Shown here: in pieces, positions 48,783-56,355 of the stretch
How positions within the stretch are numbered: the stretch's first letter is position 1
Layout of the letters: the number at the start of each line of letters is the position of its first letter
Source: Gammaproteobacteria bacterium
GTDB taxonomy: Bacteria > Pseudomonadota > Gammaproteobacteria > Xanthomonadales > SZUA-36
NCBI GenBank assembly: GCA_021772935.1
Contig: JAJFLA010000027.1
Coordinates: 1 to 56,355, forward strand
DNA: 56,355 bases
Direction of reading: 5' to 3'
Notes under the pieces: model-generated
Told to the model about the DNA's origin: nothing
Databases searched by the model: none
What the model saw: only the letters and a program-made list of their open reading frames with translations
Program-made: the position numbers and the translations under genes

Positions 48783-50684
48783 TTACAAACACAGTGTTAA
48801 ATTTTTGCTCTTTGCGCGTGAAACGCATACGCACATCGAAGATTCTTTTTCTTCTGCATTAAGACAAAGATCGCGGTGATCCGGCTCACCTTCTATTACG
48901 CGCGTGGTACACATCGTGCATTCACCGCGTTTGCAATCGTGCGGTACGTCTACACCAGCATTTAACAGCGTATCCAGAATGCTGCGGTTTGCTGGCACCT
49001 CGATGGTCTTGTTAGATTTGTAAAGGTGTACTCGAATGGCCTTATCATCGGCCAAAGCTTGAGCTCCAAAACTTTCAAAATGAATATGGCTTGGGGGCCA
49101 ACCCTGTGCAGCAGCGATTTCGCGTACCGCGTTGATCATGCCACGTGGACCGCATACATAGACATGCACGCCCGGTTTTGGTGTGGTCAGTAAGTCTTTT
49201 AAATTCAGGCGTTGGCCATTCTCTTCTTCAGAGGCGTAGAAATTCGCATTTTCGCCGGCTATGCGTTCTATCCTGTCGCGGAACGCTAAACCTGAAAACG
49301 TGCGCGCACTATAGTGCATTTCATACGACTGTTTTGTTGATGACAGGCGCTGCAACATGGAAAGAATCGGTGTAATACCAATACCGCCTGCAATCAGTAT
49401 GCTGTGATTCGCATGGGTCGCCATCGGAAATGCGTTTTTTGGTAACTGGACTTCCAGGCTATCGCCCTCGTGGACCTGTTCGTGTAAATAGAGCGAACCG
49501 CCACGTCCCTGTGGTTCTTTTAAAACACCAATTTCGTACGATGAGCGGTCGTCGGGATGATTAAGTAACGAATAATGGCGTATAGCATCCCTATCATCAG
49601 GCAGTTTTACCTTTACCGGTAAATGCGCACCGGGGAGAACTTCGGGTAATTCGTTGCCATCCGTTGAGCACAGGCGAAACGATTTAACACGATCGCTTTC
49701 CTGTTGAATGCGTTCTATCCGTAATGAAAGCGTGTCATTTACGTTTGAGTGGTACTTCAGTTCTGGAATGTGTGGCGATTCGTCCAGCAACTCCCAGGCA
49801 AAACGATAAGGCAATGTGGATTCCTGCCAGCTGCTTATGTCGAATTGCCAGTATCGTCGAGTACCGCCGGTTTCTTTTTTCGGATCATCAATGTCCCATA
49901 AAATCTTCGCTTTGCCCGTGAGCTGCAAGACGTACCCGCGTTCAAAATCAATGAAGATCAAACCTGCAAATGGGTAACTGGTAAAATTCCCCAGCGTATT
50001 AAACATGCTGTTGCCAGCGAAATCCGGAATACGTAGTTGTTGCTCATTCATTATGCGTACAAAACCGGGATGTCCGCCGCGGTGCGAAGCATCGACGCCA
50101 AGCTCAGGATGCGCGCTGGCAACAAACAGGGTGTCTGCGCCAGCGATTAATGTTTTGTGTATATCGTTTAGTTCTTTGCCAACGGTGCTGATTGTTGCTT
50201 TGTATTGTTCATTTGCTTCCAGTGTTTCCCAGTCACGGCGTTGAATGTATTTAGGGCAGTTGGGGTAAGCGCGTTCTACATCGATGACGATGAGCTCGGA
50301 AGAAACCTTTCTTGCGCGCCCGTTAATTCGAATCCTGCGGCGTGAACCCAACTCGATTACAAGTAAACCTACGCTCGGATTTTCGAGCAGGTTCGCCCAC
50401 AACGGTTCATCATCCGCTGAACGCGGTTGGGAAATGTCGATCTCCAGAGTTTTATTATCCAGCGCGCGAACAAATCCGGGATTCCCGAAAAGTGTCGATA
50501 CCCAGATCTTGCCTTGCGAATCCATACTGCCGATGACCAGCATCGGTTGCTGCTCGATAAAACGTAAGGCACCGGCAAGAATGGTTAAGTCAATCGCACC
50601 GCTGTTGATGCGAGCCATCTCGGTTTCATCGACGCGGTGCTGTACTGCCAGTTCGCCTTCATGATACGGGTTGCTCACTGTCAT
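48783..50684 (-). CDS. PPOX-like flavin domain fused to ferredoxin-reductase and 2Fe-2S domain
   Basis: 633 residues. Residues 1-320 form split-barrel flavin-binding units of the pyridoxamine-phosphate-oxidase type (MLVIGSMDSQGKIWVSTLFG, then GHPGFVRIMNEQQLRIPDFA and NFTSYPFAGLIFIDF). Residues 330-545 are a ferredoxin reductase: IRHYSLLNHPDDRSSYEIGV (FAD/FMN) and ILIAGGIGITPILSML (NAD). The C-terminus is a plant-type ferredoxin, DCKRGECTMCTTRVIEGEPD with a later Cys in LCL. Electrons would flow NAD(P)H, flavin, 2Fe-2S to a partner oxygenase or to the N-terminal flavin. Confidence 0.88.
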   Translation of the reverse strand: MTVSNPYHEGELAVQHRVDETEMARINSGAIDLTILAGALRFIEQQPMLVIGSMDSQGKIWVSTLFGNPGFVRALDNKTLEIDISQPRSADDEPLWANLLENPSVGLLVIELGSRRRIRINGRARKVSSELIVIDVERAYPNCPKYIQRRDWETLEANEQYKATISTVGKELNDIHKTLIAGADTLFVASAHPELGVDASHRGGHPGFVRIMNEQQLRIPDFAGNSMFNTLGNFTSYPFAGLIFIDFERGYVLQLTGKAKILWDIDDPKKETGGTRRYWQFDISSWQESTLPYRFAWELLDESPHIPELKYHSNVNDTLSLRIERIQQESDRVKSFRLCSTDGNELPEVLPGAHLPVKVKLPDDRDAIRHYSLLNHPDDRSSYEIGVLKEPQGRGGSLYLHEQVHEGDSLEVQLPKNAFPMATHANHSILIAGGIGITPILSMLQRLSSTKQSYEMHYSARTFSGLAFRDRIERIAGENANFYASEEENGQRLNLKDLLTTPKPGVHVYVCGPRGMINAVREIAAAQGWPPSHIHFESFGAQALADDKAIRVHLYKSNKTIEVPANRSILDTLLNAGVDVPHDCKRGECTMCTTRVIEGEPDHRDLCLNAEEKESSMCVCVSRAKSKNLTLCL

Positions 50685-50732
50685 GACTAAAATCTCCTGC
50701 TGCTTGAGCCTTGTTAGATGACGATGAGTTAA

Positions 50733-50901
50733 CCTAGGAGCCTGTCGGATTTAACATGATCTACTACGGAATAGCCGAGTTTGGCCAGATTTTCCGCTCT
50801 TTTGCGTCAAATAGCGGTGCTATTCTCCTTAAAAGATCGAAAAATCTGACTCAAATCGGCTTTCCCTCGCTACGATCCGTCAAACCCGACAGGCTCCTAG
50901 G
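50733..50901. mobile_element. MITE-like element with perfect terminal inverted repeats
   Basis: CCTAGGAGCCTGTCGG (50733-50748) and CCGACAGGCTCCTAGG (50886-50901) are exact reverse complements; the match extends inward (GGATTTAAC against GTCAAACCC) with two mismatches. CTAG on both sides looks like a 4-bp target duplication. About 160 bp, no coding capacity. It carries AATAGCGG-type internal symmetry. A non-autonomous transposon is the best fit; the parent element is not identified. Confidence 0.75.
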
Positions 50902-51713
50902 AATTGATTAATGTGTTCCCCGACTTCATCCGGGTTTTCATCGATCAGCCAATGACCGGCATCTTTGATCCAGACTAGCTCTGCATTCGGAATGGCATCG
51001 GCTAGCTTCGGGGCATATTCTGGTTTTTGAAAAGGATCCTTGTCGCCCCACATCACCAGTGTTTGATGCGGAAGCTTGTTAAGCTCTCCGGCTATAGACT
51101 GGGTGTATTCTTTGTTCAACCGTCTGAGATTACGAAAAAATGCCTGCTTGCCGTCTTCGGTTGACCATGGCGCCAGATATAGGTCGATGACCTCATCAGT
51201 CATTGCACTCTTGTTGAATACACCGTTTGGCATAAAGCCTCGCATCATGCTGACAAACTCACTAAGGCCCATCGCACTTTCAGCTCCCGGTTGCTGTAAT
51301 GGTTCAAATTCTGGAATCGGCCACGAGTCGAAGCAAACACTATCCATAAGGACGAGTTTTCGAACCTTCTCCGGGTAATTGACTGCGATCAACTGAGCGA
51401 CACCTCCTCCAATATCATGTGCCACAATGTCAGCTCGACGCACACCCAGAGCATCCATTAATTTAACGATCATTCGACTTTGGGCATTGATGGACACGTC
51501 GGCACTTTTCGGTTTTGAGGATTGGCCATAGTTGAGCAGGTCTGGTGCGATGACGCGATGTGTTTTCGCTAGCAGTGGAATAATCGTTCGCCACATCAGG
51601 CTATTGGTTGGTATCCCGTGAATCAGAATCACAGGACTCCCTTCACCCTGTTCCCGAAAGGCAATCTTGTGTCCATCAATATATGTATGGTGTTCTTTGA
51701 CCTGTGTGTTCAT
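50880..51713 (-). CDS. Alpha/beta hydrolase, haloalkane-dehalogenase/epoxide-hydrolase-like
   Basis: 277 residues. VILIHGIPTNSLMWRTIIPL, APDLLNYGQSSKPK, and a nucleophile elbow with aspartate (VAHDIGGGVAQLIAVNYP) indicate the Asp-nucleophile class; LVMWGDKDPFQ and DAGHWLIDENPDEV give acid and His. The last six residues (LGACRV) and the stop codon are encoded by the MITE, so the original C-terminus was replaced, by little or nothing functionally because the catalytic His lies upstream. Confidence 0.87.
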   Translation of the reverse strand: MNTQVKEHHTYIDGHKIAFREQGEGSPVILIHGIPTNSLMWRTIIPLLAKTHRVIAPDLLNYGQSSKPKSADVSINAQSRMIVKLMDALGVRRADIVAHDIGGGVAQLIAVNYPEKVRKLVLMDSVCFDSWPIPEFEPLQQPGAESAMGLSEFVSMMRGFMPNGVFNKSAMTDEVIDLYLAPWSTEDGKQAFFRNLRRLNKEYTQSIAGELNKLPHQTLVMWGDKDPFQKPEYAPKLADAIPNAELVWIKDAGHWLIDENPDEVGEHINQFLGACRV

Positions 51714-51784
51714 GATCTTCTCTTGCTTGTTAGTGTTAAAAATATCGGGCAGCTGACAGTGGCCTGTGATGCTGCCCGATTAGA

Positions 51785-52156
51785 TTAAAAAGTTAAGATC
51801 GTATAGCCTTCGTCAGCCAGGTTGCGCAGGCTGGGTAGACCCTTCGTGCCTGGGACTGCGTTGTTCTTGATGAAATCAAAACCGGATTTCTCGACTTCTT
51901 CGGTGGCACCAAAGACTTCGGCGCAGCCACAGGAAACACCTGCTATTGTGTCTTTAACGGCATTGAATAGTTCGTGAACCGGGTGATCTGATTTGTTAAG
52001 TTCGCTAATCCACCGTGTACCGGCGCCCTGGAACAGAACTGAAATTTCATCGCCCTGCTGCTGGAAATCGTAAGCCGCTGCCAGTGCATTGAATACTCTG
52101 CCCAGTGCGTCTTCACCACTTTTGGGATCGGATAAAACAATAATTGCTGCTTTCAT
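51785..52156 (-). CDS. DsrE family protein
   Basis: 123 residues. Small alpha/beta DsrE/DsrF-like protein: MKAAIIVLSDPKSGEDALGR, ISVLFQGAGTRWISELN, GVSCGCAEVFGATEEVEKSG and a C-terminal YTILTF. The CGC motif sits where DsrE-type proteins carry the sulfur-binding cysteine. It could handle persulfide or act as a soluble thiol protein. A ribosome binding site AGGACATAAAA precedes the ATG weakly. Confidence 0.82.
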   Translation of the reverse strand: MKAAIIVLSDPKSGEDALGRVFNALAAAYDFQQQGDEISVLFQGAGTRWISELNKSDHPVHELFNAVKDTIAGVSCGCAEVFGATEEVEKSGFDFIKNNAVPGTKGLPSLRNLADEGYTILTF

Positions 52157-52411
52157 TTTTATGTCCTCAATATAGTTAGATTTGGATTTGTGAAGAGCTT
52201 CATTAGTCTCTTCGGGGTAAAGGATAATTACTCCGTTAAATGGAATATATACCTCAAAAGTTATTTAACTATTGTGTAATATGGAGTAATCGTGGGTGTG
52301 AATCTAATTAAGTGGTTCTGATGGGGCATAGACTGATGAAGACGCCCTTCGATGTCCTGTCGGTAATATCTGCTATGGTATCTCTACAGTAAAGATCAAA
52401 AGGAGGACGTC
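52157..52411. other. Intergenic region between divergent genes
   Basis: 255 bp, AT-rich in the DsrE-proximal part (ATGGAATATATACC, GTAATATGGAGTAAT). GGAGG at 52401-52405 is the ribosome binding site of the next gene. Promoters for both flanking genes are expected here, but none is called. Confidence 0.4.
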
Positions 52412-52960
52412 ATGAACCGTCATTCGCGTGGCTTTTTGACATTGGCCGCGATCATGACCCTCTTGTTGTCCTGGTCAAATGCACATTCTGAGACAAAAAC
52501 GACCGGACAGGCAGGAGAGTCCGACGCAAATGCCATGTTTGAGCAGTTGAGACAATTGCAAGGTACCTGGCGCGGCGAGGGTGGGATTATTGGTGCTGAG
52601 TCCGGTCTGGTCGAGCACGTATTCTCTGTTGCCGCAGGTGGTTCGGTGGTGGTTGAGATCATGGATCCTGAGGGTGAGCGGGAAATCAATGTCTACCACC
52701 TGGTTGACAACGAATTGCTGCTCACGCACTTTTGTGGTGGAGCCAACCAGCCAGTCCTCAAACTTGACACGAGCGGCGTAAAGCCGGGTATTTTCCCGTT
52801 TGTTTTAGCTGGTGGCACCAATTTCGATCCCAGTGTGGACAGGCACATTCACACCAGCAAACTCGTGGTGGTCGGCAAAGCTAAAATCGAAAGCTGGTGG
52901 ACGGCCGAAAAAGCGGGAACGCGGGTGATGGCCTCACGGTTTGTGTTAGAAAAAATGTAG
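52412..52960 (+). CDS. Exported protein of unknown function
   Basis: 182 residues, signal peptide about 1-26 (LLSWSNAHSE). The mature part starts FEQLRQLQGTWRGEGGIIGA and continues with beta strands (EHVFSVAAGGSVVVEIMDPE, EINVYHLVDNELLLTHFCGG), reminiscent of DUF1579-like or lipocalin-style proteins with a 'G-x-W' opening. Good GGAGG ribosome binding site six bases before the ATG. Function unknown. Confidence 0.72.
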   Translation: MNRHSRGFLTLAAIMTLLLSWSNAHSETKTTGQAGESDANAMFEQLRQLQGTWRGEGGIIGAESGLVEHVFSVAAGGSVVVEIMDPEGEREINVYHLVDNELLLTHFCGGANQPVLKLDTSGVKPGIFPFVLAGGTNFDPSVDRHIHTSKLVVVGKAKIESWWTAEKAGTRVMASRFVLEKM

Positions 52961-53168
52961 GAAATTAGTAAAAAGTGGCGCCGTTTTTAAAGTCCGATCT
53001 TGGCCGTTTCTCGTTATTCGCCGTACCGGCATAAAACTTCCGATACTAGCCAGATAGCAGATATAGGTTAAGTACAGTTTTCAACACCTCCAATAGCTAG
53101 AAACGGCCATCCGTATAACAAAAAAATCCTGCCGAAGCGGGATCCTTTCTCTTAGAATAGCATCATAT
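52961..53168. other. Intergenic region, no gene seen
   Basis: CTTGGCCGTTTCTCG at 53001 and AGAAACGGCCATCCG at 53100 are inverted copies of GGCCGTTTCT, so an old inverted repeat of about 100 bp may be present. CCTGCCGAAGCGGGA is a weak hairpin. Confidence 0.35.
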
Positions 53169-53335
53169 TCAGGCTCTTTTTCGTATTCCAGAAATTCCGA
53201 AGAGTGCGAGCATCAAGGTAAGTAGAACTAATCCCCATTCTGACATCATAGAAATAGAGGCAGCTAGTGGTGGGGCCGGATCAAAATTTTTAGGCGGCTT
53301 CTGACCGTTTTCTGCTATACGCCATAACAGGAGTC
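53169..53335 (-). pseudogene. IPTL-CTERM-like sorting-signal remnant
   Basis: The minus-strand frame reads QKPPKNFDPAPPLAAS, then ISMMSEWGLVLLTLMLALFG and ISGIRKRA before the TGA at 53169-53171. A SEWG motif, a hydrophobic helix and a basic end are the parts of the IPTL-CTERM (exosortase-related) C-terminal signal. Upstream the frame reaches the thioredoxin gene without a start codon, so only the tail of a longer exported protein survives. Confidence 0.5.
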
Positions 53336-53373
53336 GAGACCCCCTTTTCGCCTTTATAGATTTGTTTTTGCAG

Positions 53374-53910
53374 TTATTGGATTAGCAGATTCTGCACAGC
53401 GTTTTCCACATCTTTTTCTGTGAATTGCTGGTACGGATTGTCACCGCTGAGTCGATGGGTCTCGGTTCCATCTGTGGCGTAAATTCGTACCGCTGGCAAG
53501 CCGAGCAGGTCTAGTCGCTCGAAGGCTTCAGTCATATTTTCGTCCATGTGGTAATTGGGAAAGACCGCCTTGATACGTTCGAGGAAATCGTTGGCCCAGT
53601 CGATGGACTCTTTGTCACCCTGTTCATCCAGGTTCAGTGAAATAAAGCGGACTCCACGGTCTTTATATTTATGATGCATCTCCACCATGTGAGGAAAACG
53701 CTCTATACAGGGTGAACACCAAGCCGCCCAGAAATCGACCACGGTAATCTTACCAAGCTGTTTCTCAAGTATCCCGTCCCACTGGGCGAAGCTGATAGGC
53801 TGTAGTTCAGTGGAGGTGTTCGCTGCTGATTGGCCATCGGTATTCTCTGCCCAAATGCTGCCTGAGGCCAGTAGGCAGAGAGTAAAAATCAAGCACGGAA
53901 TTCGTTTCAT
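53374..53910 (-). CDS. TlpA/DsbE-like periplasmic thioredoxin
   Basis: 178 residues from the ATG at 53910, which overlaps the stop of the upstream gene (ATGA). Signal peptide IPCLIFTLCLLASGSIWAEN. Thioredoxin fold with active site VDFWAAWCSPCIERFPHMVE, RFISLNLDEQGDKESIDWAN and cis-Pro region LLGLPAVRIYATDG. Likely a disulfide reductase for exported proteins such as cytochromes or for the partner encoded upstream. Confidence 0.9.
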   Translation of the reverse strand: MKRIPCLIFTLCLLASGSIWAENTDGQSAANTSTELQPISFAQWDGILEKQLGKITVVDFWAAWCSPCIERFPHMVEMHHKYKDRGVRFISLNLDEQGDKESIDWANDFLERIKAVFPNYHMDENMTEAFERLDLLGLPAVRIYATDGTETHRLSGDNPYQQFTEKDVENAVQNLLIQ

Positions 53911-54542
53911 TCGTATTCCAGGGTGCAACCGTGAGCACGCGTTTCGGCAGGATCAACCGCCTCACCCGCCAGGGTGGCAGCAATGGCGTTGGCAACATGA
54001 AAAGCGACAGGATCGCCATTAATGAAACTGATCTCACCTGAACGAGTCTTACGTGCCGGGGAGTTGGTCAGAAGGCCCATGTAAACCAGTTTGCGATCAG
54101 CATTGAAAACAAAATACTCTGGTGTACGGGTGGCACCGAGTTTTCGTCCCAGGTCCTGGCTTTCGTCATACATGTAGGTGAAGTTGTAACCACTCATCAA
54201 GGCGTGCTCTTTCATGGCGGGCAGACGGTCATCATCGCGATGGTTGACCGCGAAGCCGACAACGCGGACGTCCTGTCCCTTGAACTGTTCCACCAGCTCG
54301 ACCAGCCCGGCGTCCATGCCCCGCACCCAGGGGCAGTGATTGGCCAGCGAGACCAGCACCACCACGGATTCCTCAAGATCAGCCGAAGACAGCGTTCCGC
54401 CATCGGTGGTGGGGGTGTTCTCGAAAACCGGCAGCGGGTCGCCAATACTCATGACCATGTTGTACTCGCCAGCAATCGTAGCGGCGGGGGCTATTAGCAA
54501 AGCTGTCAACAATACGGGGACTATCAGCTTAAAAAAACGCAT
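53907..54542 (-). CDS. Exported redoxin-family protein
   Basis: 211 residues with a signal peptide (FFKLIVPVLLTALLIAPAAT). AhpC/TSA-like domain: MSIGDPLPVFENTPTTDGGT, VVLVSLANHCPWVRGMDAGL (single active-site Cys in NHCPWVRG), GFAVNHRDDDRLPAMKEHAL, LGATRTPEYFVFNADRKLVY, and a late GCTLEYE with a second Cys that could be the resolving one. Translationally coupled to the TlpA-like gene, suggesting a thiol peroxidase-reductase pair. Confidence 0.85.
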   Translation of the reverse strand: MRFFKLIVPVLLTALLIAPAATIAGEYNMVMSIGDPLPVFENTPTTDGGTLSSADLEESVVVLVSLANHCPWVRGMDAGLVELVEQFKGQDVRVVGFAVNHRDDDRLPAMKEHALMSGYNFTYMYDESQDLGRKLGATRTPEYFVFNADRKLVYMGLLTNSPARKTRSGEISFINGDPVAFHVANAIAATLAGEAVDPAETRAHGCTLEYE

Positions 54543-54786
54543 GGGATTGCACCTTGTTTGCCATTAATTCTTCCGGAATTTTCATATACGCCGGGAACAA
54601 GGGTCAGTTGCAGACCATTGCTTCAAGTACGCCGTCAAGCATAGTAACACCAACACCTGTTTCGCATTCCGAATGCTCGACCGAACATTGGCAAAGCCGA
54701 TATACGTGATATTCCGGTTCTGGCCGAGGGTGTGTGAAAACTCCAGCCGCGATATAATCATACTCACCCGCTGAAGGACTCACAGG
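54543..54786. other. Left flank of the IS1182-family element
   Basis: GGCCGAGGGTGTGTGAAAAC near 54722-54741 resembles an IS1182-type terminal sequence, and TATAAT at 54753-54758 could be the transposase -10 box. The matching right end was not found before the window closes. A large part of 54560-54720 shows no gene. Confidence 0.4.
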
Positions 54787-56208
54787 ATGAGTGGATTTAT
54801 CCAGGGCGAGGACCGCTTTCAAGCCACCTTATTTCCCGAACGCTTAGATGATTATGTTGCAGAAGACAGCGCCGTTCGCGTCATTGATGTCTTTCTGGAT
54901 GATCTGGATTTATCCGGCCTGGGTTTTAAGACCCAGCCCAACGATACTGGACGACCAGCCTACCATCCATCAACCATGCTCAAGCTGTTTGTGTACGGTT
55001 ATCTCAACCGTGTGCAATCGAGCCGTCGGCTGGAAATTGAAACACAACGCAATGTTGAGCTGATGTGGTTAACAGGTCGTTTGGCACCGGACTTCAAGAC
55101 CATCGCCGACTTTCGTAAGGACAATGGCGTAGCCATTCGCCTGGTGTGTCGCGAGTTTGTGATGTTGTGTCGCAAGCTCAACCTGTTTGCCAATGCCTTC
55201 GTGGCCATCGATGGTAGTAAGTTCAAGGCAGTGAACAGCCGCGATCGTAACTTCACACGCGCCAAGATGAAGCGGCGACTGATGGAGGTTGACGCGAGTA
55301 TCGACCGTTATCTGGAGCAGTTAGCCGCTGCGGACCAGGCAGAACCTGCAGAGGACAAGAGCCAGCGACTGGAAGACAAAATCGCAGCCATGCGCAAGGA
55401 GATGGCACGCCTAAAAAAGCTTGAAGCCCGGATGCTTAATGCTCCGGACAAGCAGATATCCTTGACCGATCCGGATGCCCGTTCAATGAAGACTCGGGGT
55501 ACTGGTATCGTTGGTTACAACGTACAGACTGCGGTGGACACGAAGCACCACCTGATCGTTGCACACGAGGTTACCAACAGCGGTAGCGATCGACGGCAAC
55601 TGGCGAACATGGCCAAGCAGGCCAAGTCAGTCATAGACACCGAAGAACTTACGGCAGTTGCTGATCGGGGTTATTACCGGGGTGAAGATATCCTCGACTG
55701 TGACAAGGCCAACATTGAGACCTACTTGCCCAAACCGCAGACATCAGGCAACCAGGCCAAGGGACAGTTCGGTCGTGATGCATTCCGTTACATTGCCGAG
55801 GATAATGAGTATGAATGTCCGGCTGGCCTACGTCTGGTGCAACACTCGACGACGCAGGACACAGGCCGGACCCTGCATCTTTACTGGACTTATAAGTGCC
55901 GGTATTGCGATATCAAAGCACAATGCACTTCGGGCGTGCACCGCAAAATGTCCCGGTGGGAACACGAAGAAGTACTTAATGCAGCCCAGAAACGCCTGGA
56001 CCAGAACCCGGATATGATGCGTATCCGTCGGACCACCGTGGAACACCCGTTCGGCACCTTGAAAGCGTGGATGGGATCGACCCACTTCATGACCAAAACA
56101 CTCGACAGGGTGAGTACTGAGATGAGTCTGCACGTGCTAGCGTACAACATGAAGCGGATGATGAACATCATTGGCACAAAACCTCTTATCGAGGCTATCA
56201 GGGCGTAG
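54787..56208 (+). mobile_element. IS1182-family transposase
   Basis: 473 residues, full length. MSGFIQGEDRFQATLFPERL, DDYVAEDSAVRVIDVFLDDL, PAYHPSTMLKLFVYGYLNRV and RRLEIETQRNVELMWLTGRL form the N-terminal domain; the DDE parts are FVAIDGSKFKAVNS, VADRGYYRGEDI and the final RRTTVEHPFGTLKAWMG. A Cys cluster (YECPAGLRL, YKCRYCDIKAQC) is present as in the family. It appears intact and could be active. Downstream of it, 56209-56355 shows no gene. Confidence 0.93.
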
Positions 56209-56355
56209 AAAGCCCCTTTTTAGTGACTAAATAGCACGTATACAGGCAATCACAGTTCCTTCTGAGCCCCGAAATATCCCGCCGACCAAGTCACCCCAAC
56301 CGAAACCAATCCCGATCAAACGTGTTCACAGGGCACCTGGTACAGCCTGGTGAGG

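Noticed and set aside
50733-50901. MITE as a derivative of the IS1182 element at 54787
   Set aside because: The candidate IS1182 end (GGCCGAGGGTGTGTG) does not match the MITE terminus, and the IS right end is not in the window, so no link can be made.

Overview
The window looks like the chromosome of a gammaproteobacterium, probably aquatic or marine, with a respiratory nitrate metabolism. The basis is the gene set: a narGHJI operon of the E. coli/Pseudomonas type, Kdo kinase and heptosyltransferase (an LPS core), a TonB receptor, YidC and YejM homologues, DsrE and a TlpA-like thioredoxin. No rRNA or species-specific marker is present, so the genus is not called.

Layout. (1) 1-620: insertion-sequence debris and gene remnants. 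(2) About 620-7630: a string of small plus-strand genes separated by imperfect palindromes of 59-98 bp that begin with an R''-like box (xxxxAAC) and end with GTTRRRY-like boxes. I read this as an integron gene-cassette array. No integrase gene lies in the window, so it is either the distal part of a chromosomal integron or an integrase-less attC cluster. Its cargo is two type II toxin-antitoxin pairs, alpha/beta hydrolases, DUF924, DUF1643, small membrane or secreted proteins, and broken cassettes. (3) 7631-8470: an amidohydrolase at the array edge. (4) 8694-21374: nitrate respiration, with a NarK-NarK fusion and a second NarK around a divergent promoter region carrying FNR/DNR-like boxes, then narGHJI, a PpiC-like protein lacking its catalytic domain, and an HPP-family membrane protein. 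(5) 21830-22840: an MDR oxidoreductase. (6) 22966-31847: nine co-directional, closely packed genes that look like one functional unit: phosphonopyruvate decarboxylase, ICMT-type methyltransferase, 2-aminoethylphosphonate (AEP) transaminase, a small membrane protein, a CDP-glycerol glycerophosphotransferase homologue, a YejM/PbgA-like membrane sulfatase-fold protein with its metal-site motifs kept, a YidC paralogue, a PhyH-type dioxygenase and a DUF6165 protein. My best reading is synthesis of a (possibly hydroxylated or methylated) aminoethylphosphonate and its attachment to an envelope polymer or lipid. It is the most interesting candidate system here. (7) 32026-37236: TonB receptor, heptosyltransferase, Kdo kinase, GNAT. 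(8) 37248-42697: uncharacterised envelope proteins, a membrane-bound peroxiredoxin-like protein, cyclophilin, an EamA transporter. (9) 42698-45362: two tandem DUF6502-like paralogues, each preceded by 14-bp palindromic operators repeated at exact 19-bp intervals and by an identical 36-bp hairpin leader. (10) 45582-45658: tRNA-Arg(CCU). (11) 46115-54542: a PD40 protein, a group II PLP decarboxylase, a fused flavin/2Fe-2S reductase, a MITE-like element that has rewritten the end of an alpha/beta hydrolase, DsrE, an IPTL-CTERM-like remnant and two secreted thioredoxin-fold proteins. (12) 54787-56208: an IS1182-family transposase.

All calls rest on reading the sequence and on knowledge of protein families; no database search was run.
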